Made by a program: the position numbers and the translations under genes. Source: Clostridium sp. UBA6758 (GTDB lineage: Bacteria > Bacillota > Clostridia > Clostridiales > Clostridiaceae). Taken from it: DNA of 13,034 bases. Below, piece by piece: positions 1 to 5,940 of this stretch. The stretch is taken from the NCBI GenBank assembly GCA_002453475.1, contig DKGY01000067.1, positions 71,705 to 84,738 of the forward strand, in the 5' to 3' direction. Below the pieces are notes generated by a model. It made no database searches. It was given only the letters and a program-made list of their open reading frames with translations, and was not told where the DNA came from. Position 1 is the first letter of the stretch; every line of letters starts with the position of its first letter.

Positions 1-223
1 TTCACATTTAAAATCAAATATTTTATTATAAATCGAATTATATTTAAAATATTATGAAAATATATTAAATATAATTGAACACTATCTAATGAATCTAATC
101 CTAATAACTTTTATTTGTAGCGACATAATAGAATAATGTATTACATAATTACATAAAAATGTATTAATATTCTAAAATTTGTGAGATAATATTTATAATC
201 AATTATATTTACCGGAGGAATCT

Positions 224-706
224 ATGAAATTATATATTAAGCAAAAAGTATTTTCATTTACTGATAGATTTATAGTTAAAGATGAAAAAGGGGAAGATAA
301 ATACTTTGTTGAAGGTGAAATGTTCTCCATGGGGCATAAACTTCATATTTACGATAAAAATGATAAAGAAGTAGGATATATCAGACAGAAACTATTCACC
401 TTTATGCCTAAGTTTGAAATTATTATAAATGGCATGGTAATTGGAGATTTGATAAAAAAATTTACTTTTATTAATCAAAACTATTATCTAGATGGAACTA
501 ACCTAAGGTTAACAGGTGATTTTTGGGCTCATGATTATACCTTATATCAAGATGGATATGCTGTTATGACGGTGAGCAAGGAATGGTTTACCTGGGGAGA
601 CAGCTATGTACTAAATATAACTGATCAGGTTGATGAAATATTATGCTTAGCTATAGTTTTAGCTATAGACTGTGAAATGTGTACTGCGAATAATAGGGGG
701 AATTAA
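224..706 (+). CDS. LURP-one-related (YxjI-like) protein
   Basis: The 160-residue product has the layout of the LURP-one-related/YxjI family, which folds as a Tubby-like beta barrel around a central helix. It begins with the typical MKLYIKQKVFSFTDRF segment, followed by short beta strands carrying conserved aromatic and glycine positions (GHKLHIYDKNDKEVGYI, then a DFWAHDYTLY segment). It ends in a hydrophobic helix near residues 136-150. The length matches the family, roughly 160 residues. The start is supported by the ribosome binding site ccggaggaa six bases before the ATG. The biochemical role of bacterial members is not established; binding of a lipid or membrane surface is only inferred from the fold. 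No strong promoter or signal peptide is visible. The gene appears monocistronic. Family assignment is fairly secure; function is unknown. Confidence 0.85.
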   Translation: MKLYIKQKVFSFTDRFIVKDEKGEDKYFVEGEMFSMGHKLHIYDKNDKEVGYIRQKLFTFMPKFEIIINGMVIGDLIKKFTFINQNYYLDGTNLRLTGDFWAHDYTLYQDGYAVMTVSKEWFTWGDSYVLNITDQVDEILCLAIVLAIDCEMCTANNRGN

Positions 707-922
707 GTAGTAAATCAGTAACCTTAAAATTAGTAGGGAGGGGATTTATGATTGCAATGAAAGTAAGACAAGCTACTTAAGTAATAATAAAATATTTTAT
801 TATTATTATAGTAAAGAAAATAACTGGGATAAATAAAGTAAAAAAAGGGGTGAATTTAGTGATACTATTAATAAGTATTCACTAGATAATAAATGAGTAA
901 AGTTATTAAAGAAGGATTAATT
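707..922 (+). other. Intergenic leader with two micro-ORFs and hairpins
   Basis: No conventional gene fits here. Two very short frames each follow a strong Shine-Dalgarno sequence. One is ATG 748 to stop 780, 10 residues, after gggagggg. The other is GTG 859 to stop 885, 8 residues, after aaggggtga. Between them lies a perfect AT-only palindrome at 782-805, which could act as a weak terminator for the upstream gene. The segment 858-883 can fold as agtgatact against agtattcact with one bulged base. Whether these frames are translated is unknown. They could be leader peptides for the acetyltransferase downstream or remnants of a decayed gene. Confidence 0.3.
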
Positions 923-1009
923 ATGCTGCAAACAAATTGCAACATAGAAGAAGGTACTTTAATAAGGGCACAGGGGTTTAATTTATTGGAGCTTAAAAAT
1001 AATAAATGA
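923..1009 (+). CDS. Small leader ORF coupled to the GNAT gene
   Basis: This 28-residue frame starts MLQTNCNIEE and ends LLELKNNK. It follows a usable ribosome binding site (gaaggatt, about four bases before the ATG). Its TGA stop overlaps the ATG of the next gene in an atga arrangement at 1006-1009, the classic geometry for translational coupling. The downstream gene has only a weakly placed ggag of its own, about 13 bases before its ATG, which makes coupling plausible. I recognise no domain, and the peptide has no signal sequence or membrane segment. It may be a regulatory leader peptide, a small protein, or the tail of a decayed gene. The overlap is seen directly; expression is inference. 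Confidence 0.35.
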   Translation: MLQTNCNIEEGTLIRAQGFNLLELKNNK

Positions 1010-1803
1010 AAATAAATATAGGATTTGAATTAAGTAATTATAATGATATAAATAAGTTTTTAAAAGATTATTTAAAAACCCTGTCTTCGCCCTTTGATTC
1101 CTATTTAGAGGACCATATAATTAAATCTAAGTTTTATAGAATAGTTATGAATTCAAAGTATATAGGATACTTTGCTATATATGATAATGAATTATTAACA
1201 CTGTTTTATATTAAGTGTAAATATATAAAATACGCTCAAAGATATTTTAATGCTATATTGAAAGAATTTAATCCAAAATCAGCCTATGTATTTACAGGAG
1301 ACGAGTTATATTTAAGCTGTATATGTGATATAGAAAATAAAGAAGTAAAAAATCAAGCTTATTTTTTCCAGGATCATAAAGGTAGCCCAGAAGAAATAAG
1401 GTATTATAGCAATGGTAATCTAAGAAAAGCTGAATATAAAGATATTCCAATGATAAAAGAGCTTAGTGGTGACTTTTTTGAAGATGTAGATGAACAGGTT
1501 AAAGATGGAGAATTATATGTTTTCGAAGAAGGTACCAATATATTAGGTTTTGGTATACAAGAAAAAGGAAGGATACTAAAAGGATATACTAGTATAGGAA
1601 TGTTTACTAGAGAAGAATATAGACAAAAGGGTATTGGAAGGACTATTATAGCAAAGCTAAAGGAACTTTGTTATGAGCAAGGAGAAATTCCAGTTTGCGG
1701 ATGTTGGTACTATAATACAAATTCTAAAAAAACTTTAGAAAGTAGTGGATTTGTAAGTAAGACCAGACTTTTAAGGGTAAAATTTAAAAATATTGACAAA
1801 TAG
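1006..1803 (+). CDS. GNAT family N-acetyltransferase
   Basis: The 265-residue product has a clear GCN5-related acetyltransferase domain in its C-terminal half, about residues 138-262. Acetyl-CoA-binding motif A is R206-Q-K-G209-I-G211, at the start of the helix that holds the pyrophosphate. The C-terminal segment NTNSKKTLESSGF is the usual motif B region. The N-terminal half, about residues 1-130, looks like a degenerate second GNAT-like lobe (NSKYIGYFAIYDNELLTLFYI) without a glycine motif, so the protein is probably two-lobed with one active site. The family moves acetyl from acetyl-CoA to an amine; the substrate here cannot be told. The start overlaps the stop of a 28-codon frame by four bases. 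It is the first of four GNAT genes in the next 3 kb. Confidence 0.85.
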   Translation: MKINIGFELSNYNDINKFLKDYLKTLSSPFDSYLEDHIIKSKFYRIVMNSKYIGYFAIYDNELLTLFYIKCKYIKYAQRYFNAILKEFNPKSAYVFTGDELYLSCICDIENKEVKNQAYFFQDHKGSPEEIRYYSNGNLRKAEYKDIPMIKELSGDFFEDVDEQVKDGELYVFEEGTNILGFGIQEKGRILKGYTSIGMFTREEYRQKGIGRTIIAKLKELCYEQGEIPVCGCWYYNTNSKKTLESSGFVSKTRLLRVKFKNIDK

Positions 1804-1822
1804 TATATAAAAATATTATAAT
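1793..1822 (+). promoter_or_regulatory. Consensus sigma-A promoter
   Basis: A perfect -35 box TTGACA (1793-1798) and a perfect -10 box TATAAT (1817-1822) are separated by 18 bases. The -35 box lies in the last codons of the preceding GNAT gene. Transcription would begin near 1829. It would cover the 28-codon frame at 1856-1942 and stop at the terminator at 1972-2000, unless that terminator is bypassed. Both hexamers match the vegetative consensus in full, the best such match I found in the window. Confidence 0.65.
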
Positions 1823-1855
1823 GTAAATATAAGTAATAAGAGAGGTGGGAATACG

Positions 1856-1942
1856 TTGTTTATGAACAGAGATTTTTATAAAAATAATATAAAATTAAAT
1901 AGAATATATAATAACGCCCTGCCTGAAATTATAGGTTTTTAA
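1856..1942 (+). CDS. Small peptide of 28 residues (putative)
   Basis: This short frame begins at TTG 1856, seven bases after gaggtgg. An alternative ATG at 1862 would sit about 13 bases away, too far for good initiation. The peptide begins (M)FMNRDFYKNN, is basic and asparagine-rich in the middle, and ends NNALPEIIGF. It contains no cysteine, no membrane segment and no runs of one amino acid that would suggest classic amino-acid attenuation. It sits alone between a consensus promoter (1793-1822) and an intrinsic terminator (1972-2000). It is therefore either a self-contained small-peptide gene or a leader peptide for the double GNAT at 2148. I recognise no homologous family. Translation is inferred only from the ribosome binding site. 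Confidence 0.4.
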   Translation: MFMNRDFYKNNIKLNRIYNNALPEIIGF

Positions 1943-1971
1943 AGTTAAATTTAAAGTATTAATTTGTAATT

Positions 1972-2000
1972 AAGTCCTAGGGGTATCCCTAGGACTTTTT
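1972..2000 (+). terminator. Rho-independent terminator
   Basis: A perfect 11-bp stem (aagtcctaggg at 1972-1982 with its complement at 1987-1997) encloses the four-base loop gtat. The 3' arm runs directly into five T residues. It would end the short transcript starting near 1829, giving an RNA of about 170 bases. Confidence 0.85.
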
Positions 2001-2072
2001 ATATCTAAATATTTTAAATAGCATAGTGAACTTAAAAGTAATATTTAAGTTTAAGACTATGTTTAAGAATAA

Positions 2073-2127
2073 ATATGTGCTAGTTAGCCATATCCTATCA
2101 TCTACGGTGAAGGATATGGCCATTTTT
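2073..2127 (+). promoter_or_regulatory. Leader terminator/attenuator before double GNAT
   Basis: A perfect 10-bp stem (gccatatcct at 2087-2096 with aggatatggc at 2111-2120) is followed by cattttttat, so it has the form of an intrinsic terminator. It ends only about 20 bases before the ATG at 2148. The upstream bases 2073-2080 (atatgtgc) can pair with 2087-2093 (gccatat) with one bulge. That pairing would block the terminator stem. Overlapping terminator and antiterminator pairings suggest regulated read-through. No ligand-binding aptamer is recognised. It could also be a plain terminator for upstream transcripts. Confidence 0.45.
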
Positions 2128-2147
2128 TATGTAGGGGGTTAAAGTTA

Positions 2148-3002
2148 ATGCAAATTTTAGAGTTAAGAGAACTAGATAAGAGGCAGATTGAAGATATTAA
2201 AAATCTGGAAGGAATTTGCCAAAAGTATGATAAAACTAAGGGAAGTGTATTTTTATCAAATGAAATTAACTTCAGTAAAGAAATTAATTGCTTTTTCTTA
2301 TTATATGAGGAAGAAACTCTTGTAAGCTTTGTATCTATGTTTATACCAAGATCAAAGGAGGCAGAAGTTTCCGCATATACATTACCAGAGAAGAGAAAGA
2401 AAGGTTTCTTTAAAATACTTTTAGAAAGTGCTATTAATGAACTAAGAAAGTATGGCGTTAAAGAAATACTCTTTGTGCATGAGACTTCAAGCAATGATGG
2501 CATGCTAGTTTTAAAGAAATTTAATGCGATATATGATTTCTCAGAGTACTTACTAGTTTATAGACAAGATGAATTTATTAAAAGAGATGGTAAGCTGAAG
2601 TTAGCTCCAATAACTATTCAAGATATAGATGAAATAGCAAAGCTAAACATGGACATTTTTAATAAAACTTTGGAAGAAGGAAAAGCAATTGTTAATAGAG
2701 CAATAGAATCTAAAGATAGGATATCCTATATGGCTAAAGTAGATAATGAAATTGTTGGTATATGTAGTATTAGCTTAGAAGGTGGCAATGCGTTTATTTG
2801 TGGATTAGGAATTTCAACTAAGTATCGTGGACTTGGCTATGGAAAAGAGATATTAAGTAAGGGAATAGAGAAGGCGTTGACCTTAGATATTAAAGATATA
2901 TATCTTGAAGTGGATAGTAAAAATCATACAGCATATAACCTTTATATTAATAATGGATTTATTATTAAAACACAATTAGATTATTATAGATATATAATTT
3001 AG
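2148..3002 (+). CDS. Double-domain GNAT N-acetyltransferase
   Basis: The 284-residue protein contains two GNAT folds in tandem. The N-terminal lobe, about residues 1-140, has a motif A-like turn at R83-K-K-G86-F-F but lacks the second glycine, so it may bind acetyl-CoA poorly. The C-terminal lobe, about residues 148-284, has a canonical motif A, R227-G-L-G230-Y-G232, followed by the HTAYNLYINNGF helix-turn typical of motif B. The C-terminal lobe is therefore the likely catalytic one. The substrate is unknown; enzymes of this layout include antibiotic, amino-acid and protein acetyltransferases. The ATG follows agggggtt at about ten bases. A terminator-like hairpin lies immediately upstream, so expression may be attenuated. 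It is the second of four GNAT genes here and differs in layout from the tandem pair that follows. Confidence 0.88.
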   Translation: MQILELRELDKRQIEDIKNLEGICQKYDKTKGSVFLSNEINFSKEINCFFLLYEEETLVSFVSMFIPRSKEAEVSAYTLPEKRKKGFFKILLESAINELRKYGVKEILFVHETSSNDGMLVLKKFNAIYDFSEYLLVYRQDEFIKRDGKLKLAPITIQDIDEIAKLNMDIFNKTLEEGKAIVNRAIESKDRISYMAKVDNEIVGICSISLEGGNAFICGLGISTKYRGLGYGKEILSKGIEKALTLDIKDIYLEVDSKNHTAYNLYINNGFIIKTQLDYYRYII

Positions 3003-3101
3003 AAGTATGAAATAAGAATAATAAATTTATAGCAAATAAAATGATAAATATGAGGATAGAGTTGTGTTTTCAAAATTAAATAGCTTTAGGTAGGTGAATA
3101 A

Positions 3102-3548
3102 ATGAATATTAGCATTAAAGATATAAATCTAGAAAATTGGGAAGAATGTACTAAACTAAAAATATCAGAGGAGCAAGAGACATACTTGCCTCACTCTAAT
3201 TTGAAGTCTATTGCAGAATCAAGATTTTATCCTAATTATATACTGTTAGGAATTTATAAGGATGATGAAATTATTGGATTTGCTATGCATGGAGATGAGG
3301 ATGATGATGAAATGGAAGAATTAAGAAGGTTTATGATAGATGAAAGATATCAAGGAAAGGGTTATGGTAGAAAAGCATTATCATTAGTATTAGAAGATAT
3401 CAAGAAAAAGTCTAAATATAAAACTATATATTTAAGCTTTCATCCAGAGAATATAGTAACAAAAAATCTATACTCTAGTTTTGGCTTTAAACAATTCATA
3501 ACTGGATTTGAAGCTGAAGATGAAATTTTTTATAAACTTGAAATATAA
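3102..3548 (+). CDS. GNAT acetyltransferase, BltD/PaiA-like
   Basis: The 148-residue single-domain protein resembles the BltD/PaiA type of polyamine N-acetyltransferase. It opens with the ISIKDINLENWEECTKL segment, continues with a strand ending GFAMHGDEDDDE, then motif A (DERYQGKGYGRKAL, with Q84-G85-K-G87-Y-G89) and the motif B region ENIVTKNLYSSFGF. Family members use acetyl-CoA to acetylate spermine, spermidine or similar amines, which reduces polyamine toxicity. An acidic patch near residues 65-73 would suit a cationic substrate, but that is inference. The ribosome binding site taggtaggtga precedes the ATG. The next gene starts 20 bases after its stop and encodes a paralogue, so the two are probably co-transcribed and arose by duplication. 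Confidence 0.87.
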   Translation: MNISIKDINLENWEECTKLKISEEQETYLPHSNLKSIAESRFYPNYILLGIYKDDEIIGFAMHGDEDDDEMEELRRFMIDERYQGKGYGRKALSLVLEDIKKKSKYKTIYLSFHPENIVTKNLYSSFGFKQFITGFEAEDEIFYKLEI

Positions 3549-3568
3549 TATTAAGGGGGAAAATATTT

Positions 3569-4006
3569 ATGGAACTTATTTTTAAAGCAATAGACAATGA
3601 CAATTGGAGAGAATGTATCAAGCTTTCAGTAGAAGAAAATCAGAAATGTTTTGTAGCATCAAATTCATACTCTTTATTAGAGGCTAAATTTGAAGAAGGA
3701 AACTATCCTTTAGCAATATATGATGGAGAAGTTATGGTAGGATTTTTAATGTATAGTTTTGATAGTGATGATAATAGCTGGTGGATGTGTAGACTTATGA
3801 TGGACAAAAAATATCAAGGAAAGGGATATGGTAGAGCTACTATACTAAAACTTTTAAAATTATTAAAAGAAGACCATGGAAATATAAAAGTTTATACAAG
3901 CTTTGAACCAGAAAATAGTGTTGCTGAAAAATTATATGAAGCTGTAGGTTTCAGAAAAACTGGAAAGATAATGTGGGGAGAAGTAGTAATGGAGATTCAG
4001 CTATAA
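3569..4006 (+). CDS. GNAT acetyltransferase, BltD/PaiA-like (paralogue)
   Basis: This 145-residue protein aligns over its whole length with the gene just upstream. It shares the FKAIDNDNWRECIKLSVEENQ opening pattern, the motif A KKYQGKGYG (Q83-G84-K-G86-Y-G88), and a PENSVAEKLYEAVGF motif B. The shared YQGKGYG signature and the 20-base spacing point to tandem duplication. Divergence is strong around the substrate-facing loop: the acidic stretch of the first copy is replaced by SDDNSWWMCRL, so the two may accept different amines. The likely chemistry is acetyl transfer from acetyl-CoA to a polyamine-like substrate; the actual substrate is not shown. The ATG follows aaggggga at about eight to ten bases. 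Downstream is a large palindrome shared with a convergent gene. Confidence 0.87.
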   Translation: MELIFKAIDNDNWRECIKLSVEENQKCFVASNSYSLLEAKFEEGNYPLAIYDGEVMVGFLMYSFDSDDNSWWMCRLMMDKKYQGKGYGRATILKLLKLLKEDHGNIKVYTSFEPENSVAEKLYEAVGFRKTGKIMWGEVVMEIQL

Positions 4007-4021
4007 TTAGCTAAAACTTCT

Positions 4022-4158
4022 GATTTAAGAAGGGGATATCTCAAAATAAGCTAAATCTTAAATTAATGTTGAGCTTGTCATCTAATATAAGTACAAGCTC
4101 AACATAATGAAAGATTAGAAGTTTATTTATTGATATCCCCTATAATACTCTTAAAATC
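4022..4158. repeat. Long imperfect palindrome between convergent genes
   Basis: The centre is a perfect 13-bp inverted repeat (atgttgagcttgt at 4066-4078, complement at 4093-4105) with a 14-base loop. Further out, aggggatatc (4031-4040) pairs with gatatcccct (4132-4141). Outermost, gatttaaga (4022-4030) pairs with tcttaaaatc (4149-4158) with one extra base. The intervening arms are loosely complementary. A second pairing, aaacttct (4014-4021) with agaagttt (4117-4124), crosses the first set. No good T tract follows on either strand. It may be a structured bidirectional terminator or a small palindromic mobile element. Confidence 0.6.
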
Positions 4159-4532
4159 TAAATAATGAAGTTGATTATAATACATATTATACCGCCCATA
4201 ACTAGTGAAACAGTATTTATGCTAGTTTTAAAATTGTTTTTAATAGTAGTAGTTTTTTCTTTTTCCATTCTAGTTACTTCTAGATTTGCATTTGCTATAT
4301 ACTGAGCATTAGTTTGACCAAATCCTTGAAGAGATAATCCCGTTGGATTTCCTCCTAGGAAAGAAGAAACTCCTAAAATAACTAATATTATACCTTCAAC
4401 GAATAAAACATCTTTTAAGTTATGAGTAGTAAAGTTAACAATGCCTAATCCAATTAACACTAAGATAATAGACCATATTATTCCCCAAACAACACATTTA
4501 ATTAAGGATTTAATTTGACTCTTATCCATCAT
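4158..4532 (-). CDS. Small membrane protein of unknown function
   Basis: The 124-residue product has three hydrophobic segments, at about residues 10-34, 40-60 and 103-124. Between the second and third lies a roughly 40-residue polar stretch starting GGNPTGLSLQGFGQTNAQY and rich in lysine, threonine and asparagine. The last membrane segment runs to the C-terminus. No catalytic motif is visible and I do not recognise a named family. The start is ambiguous: two ATG codons stand side by side (4532 and 4529), and the ribosome binding site aaggaga is four bases from the first and seven from the second, so the second may be used. The gene lies downstream of cotJC on the same strand but is separated from it by a terminator, so it is probably a separate unit. 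Confidence 0.7.
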   Translation of the reverse strand: MMDKSQIKSLIKCVVWGIIWSIILVLIGLGIVNFTTHNLKDVLFVEGIILVILGVSSFLGGNPTGLSLQGFGQTNAQYIANANLEVTRMEKEKTTTIKNNFKTSINTVSLVMGGIICIIINFII

Positions 4533-4607
4533 TAATCTCCTTTTTATTAATTATTATATTATATAAAATTTTATTATAATTATAACAAAGTCACCCAACA
4601 TAGATTA

Positions 4608-4642
4608 AAATAAAAAGACTGTTTGACACAGCCTTTTTATTT
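4608..4642 (-). terminator. Terminator of the cotJ operon
   Basis: A 15-bp stem (4608-4622 with 4628-4642, one G-U pair) closes on the five-base loop ttgac. Read on the minus strand, it is an A-rich 5' arm followed by acagtctttttattt, with the T tract inside the 3' arm. It lies 37 bases beyond the cotJC stop. The near-symmetry would let it work in both directions. Confidence 0.85.
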
Positions 4643-4678
4643 ATATAAGTATATTCACTTAGAATATAAATTTTAAGT

Positions 4679-5266
4679 TTATCTATTCAATGGATTTAGT
4701 AACGGTTTTTTGCAAAAGCATTCTTGAACGTCATCTAGAGCCTCACCAAATCTTTGGAAGTGAACAATTTCTCTTTCCCTTAAGAATTTCAAGATTTCTT
4801 TAATTTGATAATCATCACTTTGATTTATTAACCATTCATAGGTTGCTCTTGCTTTTTCTTCTGCAGCTAAATCTTCATGAAGATCTGCAACTACATCATC
4901 TTTAGCTTGAATATATGCTGCTGTCCAAGGTACTCCATCAGGGTCTGTGTAGAATAAAGCTCTTCCATGATTTGTATAGTGACCACCAAGTCCTACTTCT
5001 TCAAGTTCTTCTAGAGTAGCATTGCTCATAAGTTGATAGATCATAGTAGCTATCATTTCAACGTGAGCCATCTCTTCTGTACCTATATCAGTTAACAATG
5101 CTTTAGATTTTCCAGTAGGCATAGTATAGCGTTGATTCAAATATCTAAGTGCTGCACTTAATTCTCCATCAGGGCCACCATATTGAGCTACTAGAAATTT
5201 TGCCATCCTAAGATCCTTAGATTTAAGATTTATTGGATATTCTAATGTTTTTGTATAATACCACAT
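4679..5266 (-). CDS. cotJC: Spore coat protein CotJC, manganese catalase-like
   Basis: The 195-residue protein belongs to the manganese catalase family of four-helix-bundle dimanganese proteins, in the CotJC branch found in spore coats. The five expected metal ligands are present at the expected spacing: E35, E65, H68, E136 and H169 (in YGGPDGEL, TEEMAHVE, AAEEKAR and REIVHFQRF). The protein therefore probably binds two metals and could break down hydrogen peroxide, though catalase activity in the coat is inference. The length is usual for CotJC and shorter than full manganese catalases of about 265 residues. The start follows aggaggatt. It is the last gene of cotJA-cotJB-cotJC, 17 bases after cotJB, and is followed by a terminator. 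CotJC is known to be assembled in the coat of bacilli with CotJA and CotJB. Confidence 0.95.
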   Translation of the reverse strand: MWYYTKTLEYPINLKSKDLRMAKFLVAQYGGPDGELSAALRYLNQRYTMPTGKSKALLTDIGTEEMAHVEMIATMIYQLMSNATLEELEEVGLGGHYTNHGRALFYTDPDGVPWTAAYIQAKDDVVADLHEDLAAEEKARATYEWLINQSDDYQIKEILKFLREREIVHFQRFGEALDDVQECFCKKPLLNPLNR

Positions 5267-5283
5267 ATTATAATCCTCCTACG

Positions 5284-5532
5284 TTAATAATTTTCCCAAG
5301 GCCATGGTAATGAAGTCCAGCACATTGGACTTTCAACAGAGGCTGAGCCGAAATTAGTAAGTGGGCCATATTTTTCTTCATATTCACGTACTAATATTCC
5401 GAGCTTGTGAGATACGGTTTGTAGATCCTTAGTAGCTTCCTCATTATCAGGGAAGTTATCTAGATATAGATTTAAATCTATACAATAAAATTGAAGTTTT
5501 CTTATATTATTTAATAATTCTTGATCATGCAT
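5284..5532 (-). CDS. cotJB: Spore coat protein CotJB
   Basis: The 82-residue protein matches CotJB. It has an N-terminal helical segment (LLNNIRKLQFYCIDLNLYLD) followed by FPDNEEA, a middle EYEEKYGPLTNFG segment, and the characteristic tryptophan- and proline-rich end CWTSLPWPWENY. CotJB is a small component of the spore coat made from the cotJ operon; its molecular role is unclear. It starts 14 bases after the cotJA stop with the ribosome binding site aaggggtgag, and cotJC follows 17 bases later, so the three are translated from one message. No signal peptide or membrane segment is present, as expected for a coat protein made in the mother cell. Confidence 0.93.
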   Translation of the reverse strand: MHDQELLNNIRKLQFYCIDLNLYLDNFPDNEEATKDLQTVSHKLGILVREYEEKYGPLTNFGSASVESPMCWTSLPWPWENY

Positions 5533-5546
5533 AATATCTCACCCCT

Positions 5547-5717
5547 TTATTCCCATCTTGAGTGTTTCTTCTCATTGTAAGGTTTATATAAATCCTTAAA
5601 TATTGTGCCCTTTGATAGAGCATCTTTAATTAAAAATAAATTTTCATATACTTGAGGTAATACAAAAGCACAAGCGTATTCCATTTTTCTATGTGAGTAA
5701 TTACTATAGTTGTTCAT
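5547..5717 (-). CDS. cotJA: Spore coat-associated protein CotJA
   Basis: This 56-residue frame is the first cotJ gene and is easily missed because it is short. The core YACAFVLPQVYENLFLIKDA followed by LSKGTIFKDLYKPY is the CotJA signature. The protein is shorter than the 82-residue Bacillus form, lacking most of the proline-rich N-terminal region, and ends in a short lysine-rich tail. The ATG at 5717 has the ribosome binding site aaggagaa seven bases upstream. CotJA is known to be needed for placing CotJC in the coat. A sigma-E-type promoter candidate lies 31-60 bases upstream, which fits early mother-cell expression. Assignment rests on the conserved core and on position directly ahead of cotJB and cotJC. 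Confidence 0.9.
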   Translation of the reverse strand: MNNYSNYSHRKMEYACAFVLPQVYENLFLIKDALSKGTIFKDLYKPYNEKKHSRWE

Positions 5718-5747
5718 TCGTTTTCTCCTTGAATTAATTTCTACCTA

Positions 5748-5777
5748 ATAGTATGTTATGTTATATATGTAATATTT
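5748..5777 (-). promoter_or_regulatory. Candidate sigma-E promoter of cotJ operon
   Basis: On the minus strand, aaatatt (5777-5771) matches the sigma-E -35 pattern KMATATT at six of seven positions. Fifteen bases later, catactat (5755-5748) matches the -10 pattern CATACANT at seven of eight. The spacing is within the known range. Transcription would start near 5741, about 24 bases before the cotJA ATG. The Bacillus cotJ operon is known to depend on sigma-E, so the match is biologically expected. Confidence 0.6.
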
Positions 5778-5940
5778 GTGAAAGTAAACTTCAATTTCAA
5801 TAAAATTTCCATATAAATATTTTCTAATGTGTTGTAAAATATTTATATAAATGAAATGTAATGGCTATTGAGGTTATTTAAAGCTTACTTTTTATGTGAG
5901 CCTTAAAATATTTTATAAACATACATAAAGGAGATATATT

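Noticed and set aside
1838..2000. T-box riboswitch suggested by aggtgggaatacg and a downstream terminator
   Set aside because: The T-box core AGGGTGGNACCGCG is not matched closely, the terminator lacks the complementary antiterminator bases, there is no stem I signature, and the downstream genes are acetyltransferases rather than amino-acid genes.
2102..2503. Minus-strand open frame of 133 codons
   Set aside because: It lies opposite the double GNAT, has no ribosome binding site or recognisable domain, and the plus-strand frame has clear GNAT motifs.
5879..5905. Hairpin taaagcttac/gtgagcctta before the YunD-like gene as a terminator
   Set aside because: It contains a mismatch and a G-U pair, has no T tract, and no transcript entering from upstream on the plus strand is expected because the neighbour is divergent. 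It may be an operator, but nothing supports that further.
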